The translations under genes were made by a program, and so were the position numbers. Source: Bradyrhizobiaceae bacterium (lineage in GTDB: Bacteria; Pseudomonadota; Alphaproteobacteria; Rhizobiales; Xanthobacteraceae). From it: DNA of 64,000 bases. The stretch is from NCBI GenBank assembly GCA_003963145.1, contig RXJJ01000012.1, positions 99,728-163,727 on the forward strand, in the 5' to 3' direction. Positions 26,352 through 34,804 of this stretch are shown piece by piece. The first letter of the stretch is position 1. Each line of letters begins with the position of its first letter. Below the pieces are notes generated by a model. That model ran no database searches and was not told the DNA's origin. It worked only from the letters and a program-made list of their open reading frames with translations.

Positions 26352-27542
26352 ATGCGCGCGTCTTATCTGTTCACCTCTGAATCGGTGTCCGAAGGTCATC
26401 CCGACAAGGTCTGCGACCGGATTTCGGACGAGATCGTCGATCTGTTTTTCCGCGAGGGCCCGAAGGCGGGCATCGACCCGTGGAACATCCGCGCGGCGTG
26501 CGAGACGCTCGCCACCACCAATAAAGTGGTGATCGCGGGCGAGACGCGCGGTCCCGCCGTGCCGAAGGAGCAGCTCGATTCCGTGATCCGCGCCGCGATC
26601 AAGGACATCGGCTACGAGCAGGAAGGCTTCCACTGGAAGACCTGCGACATCGAGATCCTGCTGCACGAACAGTCCGCCGATATCGCGCAGGGCGTCGACG
26701 CCCAGCAGCCGACCAATCGCGAGGAGGGCGCGGGCGATCAGGGCATCATGTTCGGTTACGCCACCAACGAGACGCCGGAACTGATGCCGGCGCCTTTGTT
26801 CTACGCCCACAAGATCCTGCGCCTGATCGCCGAAGCCCGCCACGCCGGGACCGAGAAGGTGCTCGGCCCGGACTCCAAGAGCCAGGTCACCGTGCAGTAT
26901 GAAAACGGCAAGCCGGTCGGCGTGCGCGAGATCGTGGTCTCGCACCAGCATCTGGTCGAGGACATGACGTCCAATCAGGTGCGCGAGCGCGTCGAGCCTT
27001 ATGTGCGCAAGGCGCTGCCGAAGGAGTGGATCACCGACAAGACCATCTGGCACATCAACCCGACCGGAAAATTCTTCATCGGCGGCCCCGATGGCGACAC
27101 AGGTTTGACCGGCCGCAAGATCATCGTTGATACTTACGGCGGCGCGGCTCCCCATGGCGGCGGCGCGTTCTCCGGCAAGGACTCCACCAAGGTCGACCGC
27201 TCGGCCGCTTACGCCGCGCGCTATGTCGCCAAGAACGTGGTCGCGGCGGGGCTTGCCGACAAGTGCACGCTGCAGCTCGCTTACGCGATCGGCGTGGCGC
27301 GTCCGCTGTCGATCTATGTCGATACCCACGGCACCGGCAAGGTGGCCGACGACAAGATCGAGAAGGCGATCGCCTCTTCGATCGATCTGACGCCGCGCGG
27401 CATCCGCAAGCATCTCGATCTCAACAAGCCGATCTATGCGCGCACCGCGGCCTATGGCCATTTCGGCCGCCAGCCCGACGCCGACGGCGGCTTCTCCTGG
27501 GAGAAGACCGATCTCGCCGACACACTGAAGAAGGCGGTGTGA
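26352..27542 (+). CDS. metK: S-adenosylmethionine synthetase
   Basis: The ATG at 26352 with GGAAAAGG upstream gives 396 residues. The start [20 protein letters not shown] (ATP and Mg binding), [20 protein letters not shown] (signature 1), and [20 protein letters not shown] (signature 2, P-loop-like) are complete. It makes SAM from methionine and ATP in the cytoplasm. Earlier in-frame starts exist but overlap the upstream gene. Downstream after a palindromic repeat element lies ahcY; together they form the SAM-SAH half cycle. Confidence 0.97.
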   Translation: MRASYLFTSESVSEGHPDKVCDRISDEIVDLFFREGPKAGIDPWNIRAACETLATTNKVVIAGETRGPAVPKEQLDSVIRAAIKDIGYEQEGFHWKTCDIEILLHEQSADIAQGVDAQQPTNREEGAGDQGIMFGYATNETPELMPAPLFYAHKILRLIAEARHAGTEKVLGPDSKSQVTVQYENGKPVGVREIVVSHQHLVEDMTSNQVRERVEPYVRKALPKEWITDKTIWHINPTGKFFIGGPDGDTGLTGRKIIVDTYGGAAPHGGGAFSGKDSTKVDRSAAYAARYVAKNVVAAGLADKCTLQLAYAIGVARPLSIYVDTHGTGKVADDKIEKAIASSIDLTPRGIRKHLDLNKPIYARTAAYGHFGRQPDADGGFSWEKTDLADTLKKAV

Positions 27543-27556
27543 GATTTTAATTCGGG

Positions 27557-27642
27557 CGTCATGCCCGGCCTTGTGCCGGGCATCCACGTCTTTCCTTTTT
27601 ACGAACTAGACGTGGATGGCCGGGACGAGCCCGGCCATGACG
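27557..27642. repeat. Palindromic intergenic repeat between metK and ahcY
   Basis: CGTCATGCCCGGC (from 27557) and GCCCGGCCATGACG (to 27642) are the ends of an 86-base inverted repeat; inner arms ATCCACGTCT and AGACGTGGAT also pair. Units of this 'cgtcatgcccggc' type are a familiar dispersed repeat in Bradyrhizobium-group genomes. Only this copy is in the window. Confidence 0.85.
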
Positions 27643-27701
27643 AAATCCAGAGTGCGGATCGCGCGATTTCCCATCCGCTGATGTGAACAAGGATAGCAAG
27701 C

Positions 27702-29138
27702 ATGACCACCGCAACCGCAAAAGCGCCCGCAGGGTTCAACGACTACATCGTCGCCGATATTTCCCTGGCCGAGTTCGGCCGCAAGGAGTTGTCGCTCGCC
27801 GAAACCGAAATGCCGGGCCTGATGGCCACGCGCGAGGAATACGGCCCGAAGCAGCCCCTGAAAGGCGCGCGCATCGCCGGCTCGCTGCACATGACGATCC
27901 AGACCGGCGTTCTCATCGAGACGCTCAAGGCACTGGGTGCCGACATCCGCTGGGTGTCGTGCAACATCTATTCGACGCAGGACCACGCTGCCGCCGCCAT
28001 CGCCGCTGCGGGCATTCCGGTGTTCGCTGTGAAGGGCGAGACGCTGAAGGACTATTGGGACTACACCGCCAAGCTGTTCGACTGGCACGGAGGCGGCCAC
28101 CCGAACATGATCCTCGACGACGGCGGCGACGCCACCATGTATGTCCATCTCGGCCTGCGCGCGGAGAAGGGCGACACGGCGTTCCTCGACAAGCCGCAGT
28201 CGGAGGAAGAGGAAGTGTTCTTCGCGCTGCTCAAGAAGCAGCTCAAGGAAAAGCCGAAGGGCTACTTCCAGGCCATCGCCGACAGCATCAGGGGCGTGTC
28301 GGAAGAAACCACCACGGGCGTGCATCGTCTCTATGACATGCAGAAGGCCGGCACGCTGCTGTGGCCCGCCATCAACGTCAACGACTCGGTCACCAAATCG
28401 AAGTTCGACAACCTCTATGGCTGCCGTGAATCGCTGGTGGACGGCATCCGCCGCGGCACCGACGTGATGATGTCGGGCAAGGTCGCGATGGTCGCGGGCT
28501 TCGGCGATGTCGGCAAGGGCTCGGCGGCGTCGCTGCGTCAGGCCGGCTGCCGCGTGATGGTGTCGGAGATCGACCCGATCTGCGCGCTGCAGGCGGCGAT
28601 GGAAGGCTATCAGGTCGTCACCATGGAAGACGCCGCGCCGCAGGCTGACATCTTCGTCACCGCGACCGGCAACAAGGACATCATCACGCTCGAGCACATG
28701 CGCGCGATGAAGGACCGCGCCATCGTCTGCAACATCGGCCATTTCGACAACGAGATTCAGGTCGCGACCCTGAAGAACCTGAAATGGACCAACATCAAGC
28801 CGCAGGTGGACGAGATCGCCTTCCCGGACGGCAAGCGCATCATCCTGTTGTCGGAAGGCCGCCTCGTGAACCTCGGCAACGCGATGGGCCATCCGTCCTT
28901 CGTGATGAGCGCCTCGTTCACCAACCAGACGCTGGCGCAGATCGAGCTTTACGCCAACAACAAGGACGGCAGGTACAAGAAGGAAGTCTATGTGCTGCCC
29001 AAATCGCTGGACGAGAAGGTCGCGCGGCTGCATCTGTCCAAGATCGGCGTGAAGCTCACCGAGCTTCGCAAGGACCAGGCCGATTATATCGGCGTGAAGC
29101 AGGAAGGCCCGTTCAAGGCCGAGCATTATCGGTATTGA
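27702..29138 (+). CDS. ahcY: S-adenosylhomocysteine hydrolase
   Basis: The 478-residue protein is the long bacterial form. It shows the substrate region [35 protein letters not shown], the catalytic Lys/Asp/Asn strand [20 protein letters not shown], and the NAD-binding [20 protein letters not shown]. The conserved C-terminus ends KAEHYRY. It splits SAH to adenosine and homocysteine with tightly bound NAD. The last 147 bases of this gene and its terminator occur again at 30830-31026, a sign of an insertion here. No SAH riboswitch is visible upstream. Confidence 0.97.
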   Translation: MTTATAKAPAGFNDYIVADISLAEFGRKELSLAETEMPGLMATREEYGPKQPLKGARIAGSLHMTIQTGVLIETLKALGADIRWVSCNIYSTQDHAAAAIAAAGIPVFAVKGETLKDYWDYTAKLFDWHGGGHPNMILDDGGDATMYVHLGLRAEKGDTAFLDKPQSEEEEVFFALLKKQLKEKPKGYFQAIADSIRGVSEETTTGVHRLYDMQKAGTLLWPAINVNDSVTKSKFDNLYGCRESLVDGIRRGTDVMMSGKVAMVAGFGDVGKGSAASLRQAGCRVMVSEIDPICALQAAMEGYQVVTMEDAAPQADIFVTATGNKDIITLEHMRAMKDRAIVCNIGHFDNEIQVATLKNLKWTNIKPQVDEIAFPDGKRIILLSEGRLVNLGNAMGHPSFVMSASFTNQTLAQIELYANNKDGRYKKEVYVLPKSLDEKVARLHLSKIGVKLTELRKDQADYIGVKQEGPFKAEHYRY

Positions 29139-29164
29139 GATTTACGCAGCGCAGAAATGAAAAG

Positions 29165-29191
29165 GCCCCGGCAGCGATGCCGGGGTTTTTT
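29165..29191 (+). terminator. Intrinsic terminator of ahcY
   Basis: CCCCGGC (29166-29172) and GCCGGGG (29179-29185) over loop AGCGAT, then six T. A near-identical copy lies at 31003-31026. Confidence 0.92.
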
Positions 29192-29379
29192 GTTGTTGCC
29201 GCATTGCGGAAATTTTCTGTCTGCGATCAGGACGGCGTCTCGAGCATGACATGAAATTCTGACGGGGGACTGACTTTTTGTTATTGTGTGAAGTGTTCAT
29301 AGGCAGACAGTTTTGAGTAAAAATTTTTGTAGTGATAACCGCGACGCTAACGATTGCGGGTCAACGCAGGGAGGGTTTC

Positions 29380-30798
29380 ATGAAGTCGTGGCTGGCAGCT
29401 CTCGGACTGTTTTTTGTTTCGGCAATCGGGGTACAGGCTCAACCCGCAATCGGGGAGCAGGAGGCGCAGTCGATCGGCGTCGATGCGTACATCTATTTCT
29501 ATCCCCTGATCACGATGGACATCACGCGCAAGCTGGGCACCAATATCGAGGCCGGCAAGGCGTTTGGAAAAGGCCCCATGAATGCCTTCACCAGCGTGCC
29601 TGCCTATCCGCCCGCGGATTTCAGGGATGTCGTTCGACCGAATTTCGATACGCTCTATTCGCCGGCATGGCTGGATCTGACCAAAGAGCCGCTGGTCGTC
29701 TCCGCGCCGAACACCGATGGCCGTTACTATCTTCTGCCGATGCTCGATATGTGGAGCGATGTTTTCGCGTCTCCGGGCTGGCGTACGACGGGCACCGAAG
29801 CGCGTGATTTTCTGATTACGCCGCCCGGATGGACCGGCACCGTGCCGGCGGGGCTGATCCGCATCGGCGCCCCGACGCCATTTGTCTGGATTATCGGACG
29901 CACCAAAACCGACGGTCCGGCCGATTACGCTGCCGTTCACAAGATACAGGCCGGATACCGCATCACGCCGCTGTCGCAGTGGGGCAAGCCCGCCGCGCCG
30001 CTGCCGCCGGTCACCATTGATCCGTCGGTCGACATGAAAACGCCGCCGAAGGTTCAGGTCGATACCATGCCGGCGGATAAATTCTTCGCTTACGCGGCTG
30101 AACTGCTCAAGGCGAATCCACCTCACGCGACCGATCAGCCGATGATTGCAAGGCTGAAGATGATCGGCTTTGAAGCGGGACAAAGCTTCGATCTGTCGAA
30201 ATCGAGCCCGGCCGTTCGCAGCGCGCTGGCGAAGGCGCCTGCGGAAGCGCTGCAACTGATGACGTGGAAGCTGCCGACCCTGGCGCGCGTCGCCAACGGG
30301 TGGTCGATGAACACGGACACCATGGGTGTCTACGGGAATTATTATTTGAAGCGCGCCATTGTTGCGCAGGCCGGTCTCGGAGCAAATTTGCCGGAGGATG
30401 CCATCTATCCGCTGAACCTGTTCGACGATACCGGCAAGCCTCTGGACGGCACCGGCAAGTATGTTCTGCATTTCGAGAAGGCCAGTCTGCCGCCGGTCGA
30501 GGCCTTCTGGTCGATCACGCTCTATGACAGTGACGGCTTTCAGGTCGCGAATGCGCTGAACCGGTTTGCCGTCAGCAGCTGGATGCCGTTCAATTATAAT
30601 TCCGACGGTTCGCTCGATCTTTATTTCCAAAATGAAAGTCCGGGCGCGGGCAAGGAGGCCAACTGGCTTCCCGCACCGAAGGGACCATTCAACCTGACCA
30701 TGCGTTTGTACGCGCCGAAGCGCGACGCGCTGATCGGTAAATGGAATCCGCCATCGGTGAACAGGGCATCGTCCGTTCCGGGCCTTGTCGGCCAGTAG
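29380..30798 (+). CDS. Exported DUF1254 / DUF1214 protein
   Basis: The ATG at 29380, preceded by AGGGAGGG, gives 472 residues with a signal peptide ([20 protein letters not shown], cleavage after VQA). The DUF1254 part starts [20 protein letters not shown] and includes [20 protein letters not shown]; the DUF1214 part holds [20 protein letters not shown] and [20 protein letters not shown]. These paired domains are common in secreted proteins without a known reaction. The gene is bracketed by the native ahcY 3' end and its second copy, so it came with, or was enclosed by, the inserted DNA. The 188 bases upstream are AT-richer than the surroundings and hold no gene. Confidence 0.9.
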   Translation: MKSWLAALGLFFVSAIGVQAQPAIGEQEAQSIGVDAYIYFYPLITMDITRKLGTNIEAGKAFGKGPMNAFTSVPAYPPADFRDVVRPNFDTLYSPAWLDLTKEPLVVSAPNTDGRYYLLPMLDMWSDVFASPGWRTTGTEARDFLITPPGWTGTVPAGLIRIGAPTPFVWIIGRTKTDGPADYAAVHKIQAGYRITPLSQWGKPAAPLPPVTIDPSVDMKTPPKVQVDTMPADKFFAYAAELLKANPPHATDQPMIARLKMIGFEAGQSFDLSKSSPAVRSALAKAPAEALQLMTWKLPTLARVANGWSMNTDTMGVYGNYYLKRAIVAQAGLGANLPEDAIYPLNLFDDTGKPLDGTGKYVLHFEKASLPPVEAFWSITLYDSDGFQVANALNRFAVSSWMPFNYNSDGSLDLYFQNESPGAGKEANWLPAPKGPFNLTMRLYAPKRDALIGKWNPPSVNRASSVPGLVGQ

Positions 30799-30817
30799 CC
30801 GGGGGTTGGCAGTCGCA

Positions 30818-30976
30818 AGAAGGAGTCCCGTGCTGCCGAAGTCGCTGGACGAGAAGGCCGCGCGGCTGCATCTGTCCAAGATCGGCGTGAAGCTCACCGA
30901 GCTTCGCAAGGACCAGGCCGACTCTATCGGCGTCAAGCAGGAAGGCCCGTTCAAGGCCGAGCATTATCGGTATTGA
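30818..30976 (+). pseudogene. Duplicate 3' end of ahcY (remnant)
   Basis: From 30830 the DNA repeats the last 147 bases of ahcY (28992-29138) with no gap and six substitutions: three third-position changes early on, plus a Val-to-Ala, a silent GAC, a Tyr-to-Ser and a GTC change by my reading. Weaker similarity starts at 30818. It encodes the last 48 AhcY residues ending KAEHYRY and cannot be functional alone. The similarity continues through the terminator. It is best read as a boundary of inserted DNA or as the trace of a replaced ahcY end. Confidence 0.93.
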
Positions 30977-31002
30977 GGTTTACGCAGCGCAGAAATGAAA
31001 GG

Positions 31003-31026
31003 CCCCGGCAGCGATGCCGGGGTTTT
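31003..31026 (+). terminator. Copy of the ahcY terminator
   Basis: CCCCGGC (31003-31009), loop AGCGAT, GCCGGGG (31016-31022), then four T. Same stem and loop as at 29165, with a shorter T tract; part of the duplicated ahcY end. Confidence 0.85.
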
Positions 31027-31037
31027 GGTATATCGAG

Positions 31038-31286
31038 TTATCCAATTAGATAACTTAATCCACGGCCAGCACCGTAGAACGCGGCTGCTTGAAAGATATT
31101 TATGACCGACAGTCGCAAGAGATAGGCGAGAGGGCCGCCTGTCGCAACATGCATTCCCCGTATTCCAAAATACATCAGGTTCCAAATTACTAAAGCGCCG
31201 CCTGCAGGCAGTATGGAATACAGCGGCCATCCCTTGTAGCCACCGAAAACGGCAATCCCAACTAGAATTGAGAGCAAAAATTTCAT
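31038..31286 (-). CDS. Small membrane protein of the HEPN island (82 residues)
   Basis: The protein is mostly hydrophobic with two or three membrane segments (MKFLLSILVGIAVFGGY; PLAYLLRLSVINIFQAAAFY). Its base composition is clearly AT-richer than the flanking genes. It is 13 bases after the next small membrane gene on the same strand, so both are probably one transcript. I recognise no family. Together with the divergent HEPN gene it may form a module, but that is inference from adjacency. Confidence 0.65.
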   Translation of the reverse strand: MKFLLSILVGIAVFGGYKGWPLYSILPAGGALVIWNLMYFGIRGMHVATGGPLAYLLRLSVINIFQAAAFYGAGRGLSYLIG

Positions 31287-31299
31287 CTTCGTTCGTCAG

Positions 31300-31590
31300 T
31301 CAAAAATATCCCACTCGTATTCCTGCGCGCAATGCAGCCCACGAAAGCGCTACGATCATTATGATCTTTATAACTAGCAGCGACCGCACTCCCGAATTGA
31401 ACGGATCAATCGGTAGATTAGCCTCGATACGCTTGCGTCGATACCATCCAGGATTCACGATAGCCCTTAAAGCGGCCCCTGCGTTATTTAGGATTCCGAA
31501 TACGTTAATCCAAAAAGCGAGTTTGTATTCGCCGATCACATAGAAAAATCCGGCAAATCCTAAAAAAAGATAGTCTGCTAGATGTATCAT
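31300..31590 (-). CDS. Small membrane protein of the HEPN island (96 residues)
   Basis: It has two hydrophobic regions near the N-terminus (LADYLFLGFAGFFYVIGEYK and LAFWINVFGILNNAG) and one near the C-terminus (LLVIKIIMIVALSWAALRAG), with a basic loop GWYRRKRIEANLP between. AT-rich like its neighbours. It is the first gene of a minus-strand pair and is divergent from the HEPN gene at 31703 across 112 bases. No family recognised. Confidence 0.65.
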   Translation of the reverse strand: MIHLADYLFLGFAGFFYVIGEYKLAFWINVFGILNNAGAALRAIVNPGWYRRKRIEANLPIDPFNSGVRSLLVIKIIMIVALSWAALRAGIRVGYF

Positions 31591-31702
31591 CTATCGTTTC
31601 CGTACCATCTCCGGAGCGTTTTGCTAACGTGTTCTGGCTTCCAAAATTTCGAACCACCAAATTCGAACCAAAGGAACACTAAACGCCTGACAGGAAATAA
31701 TT

Positions 31703-32584
31703 ATGCCGCCAGATGTGTTTGCAGGAAATTTGTACGTAGGTCTTTCTGATCTTACGCTAGGGGATAAGGCTATTGAATTTCCGCTATCCATAAAACTCGA
31801 AAGTACATTTGCTCATATCATGTCGCCAATCACCGTGGCTTTTGCTCGGCCAACTACTGGAGGGCATCATCCGGGACCGTGGAAGGCGGCCAGAGGTGGT
31901 TTTGGTCAAGATATTACTGCGCAAATCACAATTCCTACATCAGCAGGCCCGAGTGTTGACGATCGAATGGTAATCGCAAAGACCATAGTCTTTCTTTTGA
32001 GGCTTTGGACTGATCCATCAATCGTTATGCCTGCCTTATCCAATATTCCGTTTTCACAAATTGCACATGCAGACGACGGCGTTGCGCAGATTATGCCGCT
32101 AGAACACCGACGCAGAATTTTCCAGCTTGGGTTGGTTGATCAAAGCCAAGTTCTCGATAGTCTAACTTGGGTTGTCGATAACTTTACTTCTGCGCTAACA
32201 TTAACAAAAGAGAGCGCTGAATTCAGACTGGCCGCTCATGCTCTAGATTCTGGTCAATTTGTCGAAGACAGCGCTCTTATTCTCATATCGCTTTGGGGTG
32301 CGCTAGAGGCGATTTTTTCGCCTTCTCCCTCTGAGCTTCGGTTTAGAGTCTCCGCGTTGATTTCATCGTATCTTAATCCTCCGGGATCAAAGAGAATGGA
32401 GCACCAGAAACAAATTGCTGAATTGTATGATAAGAGGTCGGCTGCGGCTCACGGAAAAAGAAAGCATGACGGTGATGACGTCCTGCAAACATTTGAATTA
32501 TTGCGGCAAGTCTTGATAAATATGATTCGAGAAGGGAAGGTTCCTACCCGAATCCATTTGGAGAATAAACTTTTCGGATGTTGA
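31703..32584 (+). CDS. HEPN-domain protein (Apea-like)
   Basis: The 293-residue protein has an unassigned N-terminal part and a C-terminal HEPN-type domain (about residues 180-280): ALILISLWGALEAIF, then an LYDKRSAAAHG helix that contains Arg245-x4-His250, the HEPN R-x4-6-H signature of metal-independent RNases. HEPN proteins of this shape occur in abortive-infection and toxin systems. The DNA is much AT-richer than the surroundings and uses A/T-ending codons, indicating recent transfer. Two small membrane proteins are divergently encoded next to it. No cognate nucleotidyltransferase (MNT) antitoxin is present. The RNase role is inferred from the motif. Confidence 0.75.
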   Translation: MPPDVFAGNLYVGLSDLTLGDKAIEFPLSIKLESTFAHIMSPITVAFARPTTGGHHPGPWKAARGGFGQDITAQITIPTSAGPSVDDRMVIAKTIVFLLRLWTDPSIVMPALSNIPFSQIAHADDGVAQIMPLEHRRRIFQLGLVDQSQVLDSLTWVVDNFTSALTLTKESAEFRLAAHALDSGQFVEDSALILISLWGALEAIFSPSPSELRFRVSALISSYLNPPGSKRMEHQKQIAELYDKRSAAAHGKRKHDGDDVLQTFELLRQVLINMIREGKVPTRIHLENKLFGC

Positions 32585-32633
32585 CATCGGAACTTCAAAT
32601 TAGACGAACTTGTTTTTCAATCGACTAGTACAA

Positions 32634-32660
32634 GGCCCCAGCATCACTGCCGGGGCTTTT
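32634..32660 (+). terminator. Terminator after the HEPN gene
   Basis: GCCCC (32635-32639) pairs with GGGGC (32652-32656); GCA pairs with TGC inside with one mismatch, loop TCAC, then TTTT. It is similar in core sequence to the two ahcY terminators. Confidence 0.75.
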
Positions 32661-32674
32661 GCTTGCTGAGCCCC

Positions 32675-33004
32675 TCACAAAAACCTCGCATCATCTCCCT
32701 CAAGAAGATCGCGCGCGTTGGCCGGGACGGGAAAGCCGAAGCCGTCCCAGTCCGCCCATGACAGCTGGCCACCTGTGTTGGCCTCGCTGACGTAAAGCTC
32801 GAAGCCGATTTTCTGCATCGCCGACAGCAGCGCCTGCATGCTGTCGCGCCCGCCGGCAAAGCCATCCTGCGCCTTGCCGGGCCAGCCGATCGCATAGCGG
32901 CAAATCCAGTCGCTCCCGTCCGGCTCGGGCTGAAACAGATCGACGCGCACATCGTGCGTGACGGACGGCGTCACAAGCCGCAAAATGCGGGAGGCGACGA
33001 TCAT
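32675..33004 (-). CDS. Conserved hypothetical protein (109 residues)
   Basis: From the ATG at 33004 the protein begins IVASRILRLVTPSVTHDVRV and continues with DWICRYAIGWPGKAQDGFAG, MQALLSAMQKIGFELYV and a Trp-rich ending LSWADWDGFGFPVP. I do not have a secure function; it looks like one of the small alphaproteobacterial DUF families that have a strand-helix fold with a Gly-Asp/Ser-Met-Gln-Ala-Leu motif. GC-rich codon use marks the return to native DNA beyond the HEPN island. Confidence 0.7.
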   Translation of the reverse strand: MIVASRILRLVTPSVTHDVRVDLFQPEPDGSDWICRYAIGWPGKAQDGFAGGRDSMQALLSAMQKIGFELYVSEANTGGQLSWADWDGFGFPVPANARDLLEGDDARFL

Positions 33005-33089
33005 CTCGGATCCTGTTGCTCGGGACGGCTCATGGTCTATCCTGCGGCCGGCATGATTTGGCCGGCATGGTGTGCGGCCCGGATATGTG

Positions 33090-33542
33090 ATGCGATTATT
33101 CCCGACATTGCGAGCCTTATTGTGCGGCGTGCTGGCGGCGGCCGCCCCTTTACCCCTCCGCGCGCAGGAGGCCTCGACCCGCGCGATTGTCCGCCCGCTC
33201 GGCGATTTCACCCAGACATGGACCGGCGAGCCGATCGCGATGCCGCGCGGGCATTTGCGGCTGATCGTGTCGAATTACGAGATCGCGCCGGGCGCGGTGC
33301 TGCCGGTGCACAAGCATCCTTACCCGCGCTACGCCTATGTGCAGGCCGGCCTCTTGCGCGTCACCGAGGCGGGCAGCGGCAAGAGCCGCGATTTCAAGCC
33401 GGGCGATGTCATCGTCGAGGGCGTGGACCAATGGCACTTCGGCACCAATATCGGGAGCGATCCGGTCGCGCTTCTGGTGATGGATTTCCTGCCCAAGGGC
33501 AAAACCGTCAACACGGTGCTGCGCAAGCCGCCAAACGGATGA
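33090..33542 (+). CDS. Exported cupin-domain protein
   Basis: The 150-residue protein has a signal peptide (MRLFPTLRALLCGVLAAAAP, cleavage near LRAQ) and a single small cupin: PVHKHPYPRYAYVQAGLLRV carries the metal histidines and tyrosine, and GDVIVEGVDQWHFGTNIGSD supplies the second motif with a His. It is predicted periplasmic. Single-domain cupins act as dioxygenases, isomerases or ligand sensors; the role is unknown. Confidence 0.85.
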   Translation: MRLFPTLRALLCGVLAAAAPLPLRAQEASTRAIVRPLGDFTQTWTGEPIAMPRGHLRLIVSNYEIAPGAVLPVHKHPYPRYAYVQAGLLRVTEAGSGKSRDFKPGDVIVEGVDQWHFGTNIGSDPVALLVMDFLPKGKTVNTVLRKPPNG

Positions 33543-33719
33543 AATTTCGGCCCCAGACGTTATGATCCGTCACGATCCGTCTTGCGCGGGTTCGAAAGAC
33601 GGCACTAAAGAAGCGGCCGGCGGCGCGTTTGTAGGAGGCGGCCACCGCGCCGGACGATGCCGGCGGCAATTCGTGTCCATCCAGCCGGTTCGGCTGCCTC
33701 ATCAGGTCGGGACCCGTTC

Positions 33720-34481
33720 ATGAGCGGCATAGCGATATCCGTGATCGTCTTTTTGTGCATCGCGGCGGGCACGGCGGCCGGCATGCTTCTGCGCAGATCG
33801 CTGGCGGAGCATCATCTCAGCAACGACGCGAAGGATGTCGTGCGGCTCGGAACGGGATTGATCGGCACCATCGCCGCGCTGGTTCTGGGCCTGCTGATCG
33901 GGTCCGCGAAAACCTCGTTCGATTTGCAGACCTCACAGGTCAGGCAGATCACGGCGAATGTCGCGCTGGTGGATTTGATCCTGGCCGAGTACGGCGCCGA
34001 GGCAAGGAACGTGCGCCTCCTGCTGCGGCAAGGCGTGGCCGTCATGGCCGATCGCCTCTGGCACGAAAAGGATCCCACAAGCGCAAGGCCGGCTCATTTC
34101 GAAGCCAGCGCCGCAGGCGACCGGTTCTATCTGGCCTTGCAGTCGCTTCCCGCCAATGACGACATCCATCGTTCGCTGCAGGCGCGCGCGATGCAGATCA
34201 GCACCGACGTCGCGCAAATCCGGCTGCTGTTGTTCACGCAGCCGACCTCCTCGATCCCCATGCCGTTTCTGGTCGTGCTGATCTTCTGGCTCGCCGTCAT
34301 CTTCGCGAGCTTCAGCCTGTTCGCGAAACCCACGCCGATCGTGATCTGCTCGCTCTTTCTGTTTGCGCTGTCGGCGACCGGCGCGATCTATCTGGTGTTC
34401 GAACTCGGCCAGCCCTTTTCGGGGCTCATGCGGATTCCGCCCGAACCGCTGCGCGAAGCTCTTGCGCCTCTGCCCGGCTAG
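33720..34481 (+). CDS. DUF4239 (bestrophin-like) membrane protein
   Basis: The ATG at 33720 gives 253 residues. Hydrophobic segments are at the N-terminus (ISVIVFLCIAAGTAAGMLL), around residues 42-62 (LGTGLIGTIAALVLGLLIGS) and twice near the C-terminus (MPFLVVLIFWLAVIFASFSL; IVICSLFLFALSATGAIYLV), with a soluble helical middle. This layout and the DVVRLGTGLIGTIAALVLGLLIG stretch match the DUF4239 / bestrophin-like family of uncharacterised membrane proteins. Channel activity is not established. Confidence 0.82.
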   Translation: MSGIAISVIVFLCIAAGTAAGMLLRRSLAEHHLSNDAKDVVRLGTGLIGTIAALVLGLLIGSAKTSFDLQTSQVRQITANVALVDLILAEYGAEARNVRLLLRQGVAVMADRLWHEKDPTSARPAHFEASAAGDRFYLALQSLPANDDIHRSLQARAMQISTDVAQIRLLLFTQPTSSIPMPFLVVLIFWLAVIFASFSLFAKPTPIVICSLFLFALSATGAIYLVFELGQPFSGLMRIPPEPLREALAPLPG

Positions 34482-34804
34482 TCAGTGCTTGCCTGAATCG
34501 GGCCGTTGGCGCCAAAATCGGGATGCCCGGCCGGGTATCATGATAGCGACATGGACGGCCGTCATGCTCCCGGAACCGCCGGTGGGGGCGTCATGTGTGG
34601 CGAATTGTCACCAGATCGTGCGGAACGGAGCGTGGCATGAATTGGCCGTTTGGCGGTGGCGGCTGTTAATACTAAGACCGTAATCTGATGCGAGATTCTC
34701 ACGCGAACGGACAATTTCCGGCCGGTAATCCCGAGAGACAACCCCACACGATCCCGCATCCCGCCGGTGAATGCAGGACGGATCAGGGCAGGACAGATCA
34801 GGAC
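34482..34804. other. 323-base stretch without a gene
   Basis: I see no RNA gene, repeat or terminator here. A frame in phase with the L,D-transpeptidase is open from 34688 but has no family-like residues before the signal peptide. The AT-rich patch near 34665-34685 (GTTAATACTAAGACCG) is the most likely promoter region. Confidence 0.5.

Noticed and set aside
27643..27701. Possible SAH riboswitch before ahcY
   Set aside because: The short gap lacks the conserved core and pseudoknot arms known for that riboswitch; only the dispersed repeat is present.
30785..30976. A 63-residue plus-strand gene
   Set aside because: It is the duplicated end of ahcY behind a chance start, so it is recorded as a remnant.
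31003..32660. Possible transposon or IS around the HEPN genes
   Set aside because: There is no transposase, terminal inverted repeat or target duplication; only the terminator-like repeats and the ahcY copy support insertion.
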